Source: an uncultured Odoribacter sp. (GTDB lineage: Bacteria > Bacteroidota > Bacteroidia > Bacteroidales > Marinifilaceae). From it: 8,561 nucleotides of DNA. A program made the position numbers and the translations under genes. Below are positions 6,812-8,561 of this stretch, piece after piece (the first letter of the stretch is position 1; the number at the start of each line of letters is the position of its first letter). The stretch spans positions 1 through 8,561 of the forward strand of contig CAMRAP010000068.1 of assembly GCA_947039985.1 (NCBI GenBank), in the 5' to 3' direction. Below the pieces are notes generated by a model, which saw nothing but the letters and a program-made list of their open reading frames with translations, did not search any database and had not been told where the DNA came from.

Positions 6812-7081
6812 TTACTCCTTGATGAATTCATCAAGTCTTGAATGTATATCTTCTATTTCACTAAACTTTTGCTCTTGTTGCAACATTTTTATAGTGTGTC
6901 GCAAGGATGCATAAGCTAAAAAATAAAAAGGTTCCGGCTCCTCATGCGCGGCTTTATATTTTGAAACGCATTCATTAATTTCTTTTGCCGCTTTTCTAAC
7001 TACCTCTTCATCTGAAGCTGTAATGTTCAAGCTCATGTTAATGTCGGCAATGTTTAAATTAATATTCCGTTTTTCTGACAT
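6812..7081 (-). CDS. zapA: Cell division protein ZapA
   Basis: This 89-residue protein fits the ZapA family, which binds FtsZ and bundles its filaments at the division ring. The N-terminal part (INLNIADINMSLNI, 6-19) is the short beta-rich globular head. SDEEVVRKAAKEINECVSKYK (split as SDEEVVRKAAKE and INECVSKYK, about 23-43) is the first helix with the family's E-x-x-V-R-K-A-A pattern. FYFLAYASLRHTIKMLQQEQK and the following residues form the C-terminal coiled coil for dimer and tetramer formation. Length is normal for Bacteroidota. It lies 3 bases after the stop of an upstream coiled-coil gene, indicating translational coupling, and 34 bases before the probable 6S RNA. The context of zapA, 6S and rny supports the assignment. 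Confidence 0.9.
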   Translation of the reverse strand: MSEKRNINLNIADINMSLNITASDEEVVRKAAKEINECVSKYKAAHEEPEPFYFLAYASLRHTIKMLQQEQKFSEIEDIHSRLDEFIKE

Positions 7082-7084
7082 AGG

Positions 7085-7378
7085 TTAATTATTCAAAAGA
7101 GCAATGCATTTATCAATCTCCCGCACCAATTTGTTTATACGAATCTTTGCTTCACTACTATTTTCATCTCCTCCAGAAATCGCATTCGCTACCTTGGTTA
7201 TTTTTAATTTACGATCTAACTCTAGTTTCTCTTTGTGTGCATTTTCTAGTTCGGCTTGCAATTCTTGTATTTTGCTGTCCAATTTTTTATTCTGCTCTAA
7301 AGAGAATATATATAGTTGTACTATTTTTTCTATTTTAAATCTTAGCTCGTCTACAACGGCATCGTGTTTTACAGCCAT
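7085..7378 (-). CDS. Small coiled-coil protein upstream of zapA, function unknown
   Basis: This 97-residue soluble protein is mostly coiled coil from about residue 12 to 64, with regular leucines and many charged residues (NKKLDSKIQELQAELENAHK is a heptad-like segment). A glycine/serine/asparagine linker (ISGGDENSS, 67-75) follows, then a short second helix EAKIRINKLVREIDKCIALLNN at the C-terminus (split as EAKIRINKLVR and EIDKCIALLNN). I recognise the overall type as the conserved hypothetical that precedes zapA in many Bacteroidales, but know no established function. The stop is 3 bases from the zapA ATG, so the two are almost certainly cotranscribed and made in similar amounts. A role as a ZapA or FtsZ-ring partner, in the manner of ZapB, is an inference from position and coiled-coil character only. 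It has no signal peptide or membrane segment. Confidence 0.88.
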   Translation of the reverse strand: MAVKHDAVVDELRFKIEKIVQLYIFSLEQNKKLDSKIQELQAELENAHKEKLELDRKLKITKVANAISGGDENSSEAKIRINKLVREIDKCIALLNN

Positions 7379-7396
7379 AATCTAATCTTTACATGA

Positions 7397-7427
7397 CAAA
7401 GATAGAAAAGATTCTTTAATATATCAA
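7397..7427 (-). promoter_or_regulatory. Promoter of the coiled-coil/zapA operon
   Basis: On the minus strand TTG (7427-7425) and TATCTTTG (7404-7397) are 20 bases apart, which fits the Bacteroidota -33 TTG and -7 TAnnTTTG consensus exactly. Transcription would start near 7390, giving a leader of only about 12 bases before the ATG at 7378. Confidence 0.7.
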
Positions 7428-7436
7428 GACTCTTAA

Positions 7437-7444
7437 TATATTTG
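7437..7444 (+). promoter_or_regulatory. Candidate -7 box of the M23 peptidase gene
   Basis: TATATTTG matches TAnnTTTG and lies 27 bases before the ATG at 7471. The -33 region is weak (CTTTAA near 7414). It faces away from the zapA-operon promoter, and the two -7 boxes are 32 bases apart, so the promoters share upstream DNA. Confidence 0.5.
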
Positions 7445-7470
7445 CAGGATAATTTTATTACTTTTTTTAG

Positions 7471-8561
7471 ATGAAGGAAAAACTGTTGCAAAAATCTATT
7501 TTATACGGATTACTTAATTGTTTGATATTTACGTTTATAAGTGTTTCGGCTCAAGAAATGGAAAAACCTATTCGTGGAACAATTTTATTGAGTGGAAATT
7601 TTGGGGAGTTGAGAGCGACGCATTTTCATTCCGGTGTAGATTTCCGGACGGGTGGGAGGGAAGGATCGCCAGTGATTTGTGTGAAAGATGGTGTTTTGGT
7701 TCGTCTGAATATTTCGCCAGTTGGATATGGGAACGCCTTGTATATAGAGCATGCTGATGGAACGACAAGTGTCTATGGTCATTTGCAAGATTTTGTGCCT
7801 AGTGTAATCAAGCTTGCTAGACAATTGCAATATGAGCAGGAGAGTTTTAGAATAGATGAGCATATTGAAAATGGGGGACTGTTTTTTTCTCAGGGAGATA
7901 CGATTGCGTATAGTGGGAATTCTGGTTCTTCTGGTGGGCCGCATTTGCATTTTGAAGTGAGAAATACAGAAACAGAGCGGGTTTTAAATCCATTACATTA
8001 TTATAAGATCCGAGATACAAAAGCGCCGATTGTGCGAAAGCTATATTTGTATACGGTGTCGGAGGATGCTTATGTGGAGTGTTTGCGACAATGTGCCGTG
8101 AAAAATAGTGCTAAAGGACGCTATGATGCAGGGCGTATCACTGTTCCAGCAGGAAAGATAGGTGTCGGAGTGTTTTTGACAGATTATATGAATGATTCTT
8201 GGAATAAATTAGGGGTGTATAAGATGAGTTTAAGAGTCGAAGGTGACACACTATTCTCTTTAAATATGGACTCTTGTTCGTTCGAACAGAGCAAATACAT
8301 AAATGATATCAAAGATTTTGATCTCTATAAGAAAAAAGAAACTGTTTATCGCTGTTTTGGGAATTATCAAGATAGAGTGCATGGAGTATCGAATAAAAAC
8401 AAAGGCTATATAGAGCTTGCTCAAGATAGTTTAGTGGAAGTGATTATTGATATGTTTGATATCAATGGTAATCATAGTTGTGCAAGAGTGCAATTAAAAG
8501 GTGGTTCAAAAAAAGAGGGGGTGGCAAAGACAGAGAGAATACTGAGGTATGATGAAGCACA
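7471..8561 (+). CDS. M23 family metallopeptidase, 3' end outside window (partial)
   Basis: The frame from ATG 7471 is open to the window edge, giving 363 residues with no stop. Residues 1-27 form a signal peptide (KEKLLQK, then a hydrophobic LYGLLNCLIFTFISVSA). The LytM/M23 zinc endopeptidase domain follows at about 35-180, with zinc ligands H53 and D57 in HSGVDF, H104 in YGHL, and H158/H160 in PHLHFEV. All residues expected for an active enzyme are present, unlike the degenerate activator-type LytM proteins. An insertion of about 30 residues (IKLARQLQYEQESFRIDEHI region, 113-132 and nearby) separates the YGHL and GDTIAYSGNSGSSGG motifs. The C-terminal part is beta-rich and of unknown role. 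The protein is probably a periplasmic or surface peptidoglycan cross-link hydrolase. It is transcribed away from the zapA operon. Its full length cannot be judged here. Confidence 0.93.
   Translation, partial: MKEKLLQKSILYGLLNCLIFTFISVSAQEMEKPIRGTILLSGNFGELRATHFHSGVDFRTGGREGSPVICVKDGVLVRLNISPVGYGNALYIEHADGTTSVYGHLQDFVPSVIKLARQLQYEQESFRIDEHIENGGLFFSQGDTIAYSGNSGSSGGPHLHFEVRNTETERVLNPLHYYKIRDTKAPIVRKLYLYTVSEDAYVECLRQCAVKNSAKGRYDAGRITVPAGKIGVGVFLTDYMNDSWNKLGVYKMSLRVEGDTLFSLNMDSCSFEQSKYINDIKDFDLYKKKETVYRCFGNYQDRVHGVSNKNKGYIELAQDSLVEVIIDMFDINGNHSCARVQLKGGSKKEGVAKTERILRYDEA

Noticed and set aside
7104..7385. Two hydrophobic-looking + strand frames (to 93 residues) opposite the coiled-coil gene
   Set aside because: The reverse complement of Lys/Glu-rich coiled coil gives Phe/Leu/Ser-rich translation; no independent support.
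7518..7950. Overlapping frames on both strands in the M23 gene, including a 121-residue minus-strand one
   Set aside because: The M23 frame from 7471 carries all catalytic motifs and is open to the window edge, so these are shadows.
1..8561. CRISPR arrays, insertion sequences, phage genes, toxin-antitoxin or defence genes
   Set aside because: No regularly spaced repeats, transposase or integrase motifs, terminal repeats or known defence domains were seen on either strand.

Overview
The window looks like a core chromosomal segment from a low-GC member of the Bacteroidota, most probably order Bacteroidales. The evidence is the gene families (a BF3164/TolB-like lipoprotein, a secreted C69 dipeptidase, a DUF4293 membrane protein, ribonuclease Y next to ZapA). 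Promoter-like boxes also fit the Bacteroidota TAnnTTTG consensus, and most starts have A-rich leaders instead of Shine-Dalgarno sites. I see no insertion sequence, phage, CRISPR, tRNA, toxin or defence gene.

Layout. Positions 1-1480 (+): the 3' part of a lipoprotein gene, cut by the window edge, followed by a small STAS-domain protein of the anti-sigma-factor-antagonist type. A strong hairpin at 1557-1591 ends this unit and also the convergent unit on its other side. Positions 1614-4747 (-): a probable three-gene operon in the order uridine phosphorylase-like enzyme, DUF4293 four-helix membrane protein, C69 dipeptidase. Positions 4748-4960: a gap with three inverted repeats, including the rny terminator. 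Positions 4961-7378 (-): a coiled-coil protein, zapA, a structured non-coding RNA (probably 6S RNA), and rny. From 7471 (+): a divergent M23 metallopeptidase gene that runs off the right end.

How the genes fit together. The 4961-7378 block links cell division (ZapA and a candidate coiled-coil partner 3 bases upstream), global transcription control (the 6S-like RNA) and mRNA turnover (RNase Y). It shares a 92-bp divergent promoter region with a putative peptidoglycan hydrolase, a plausible but unproven division-envelope pairing. The udp-DUF4293-C69 block combines nucleoside salvage with exported peptide breakdown, which suggests nutrient scavenging.

Nothing here looks like a wholly new system. 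The points most worth checking are the structured RNA at 6599-6777 and its conflict with an overlapping promoter-like sequence, the unnamed coiled-coil partner of zapA, and the STAS protein with no visible kinase or sigma partner.
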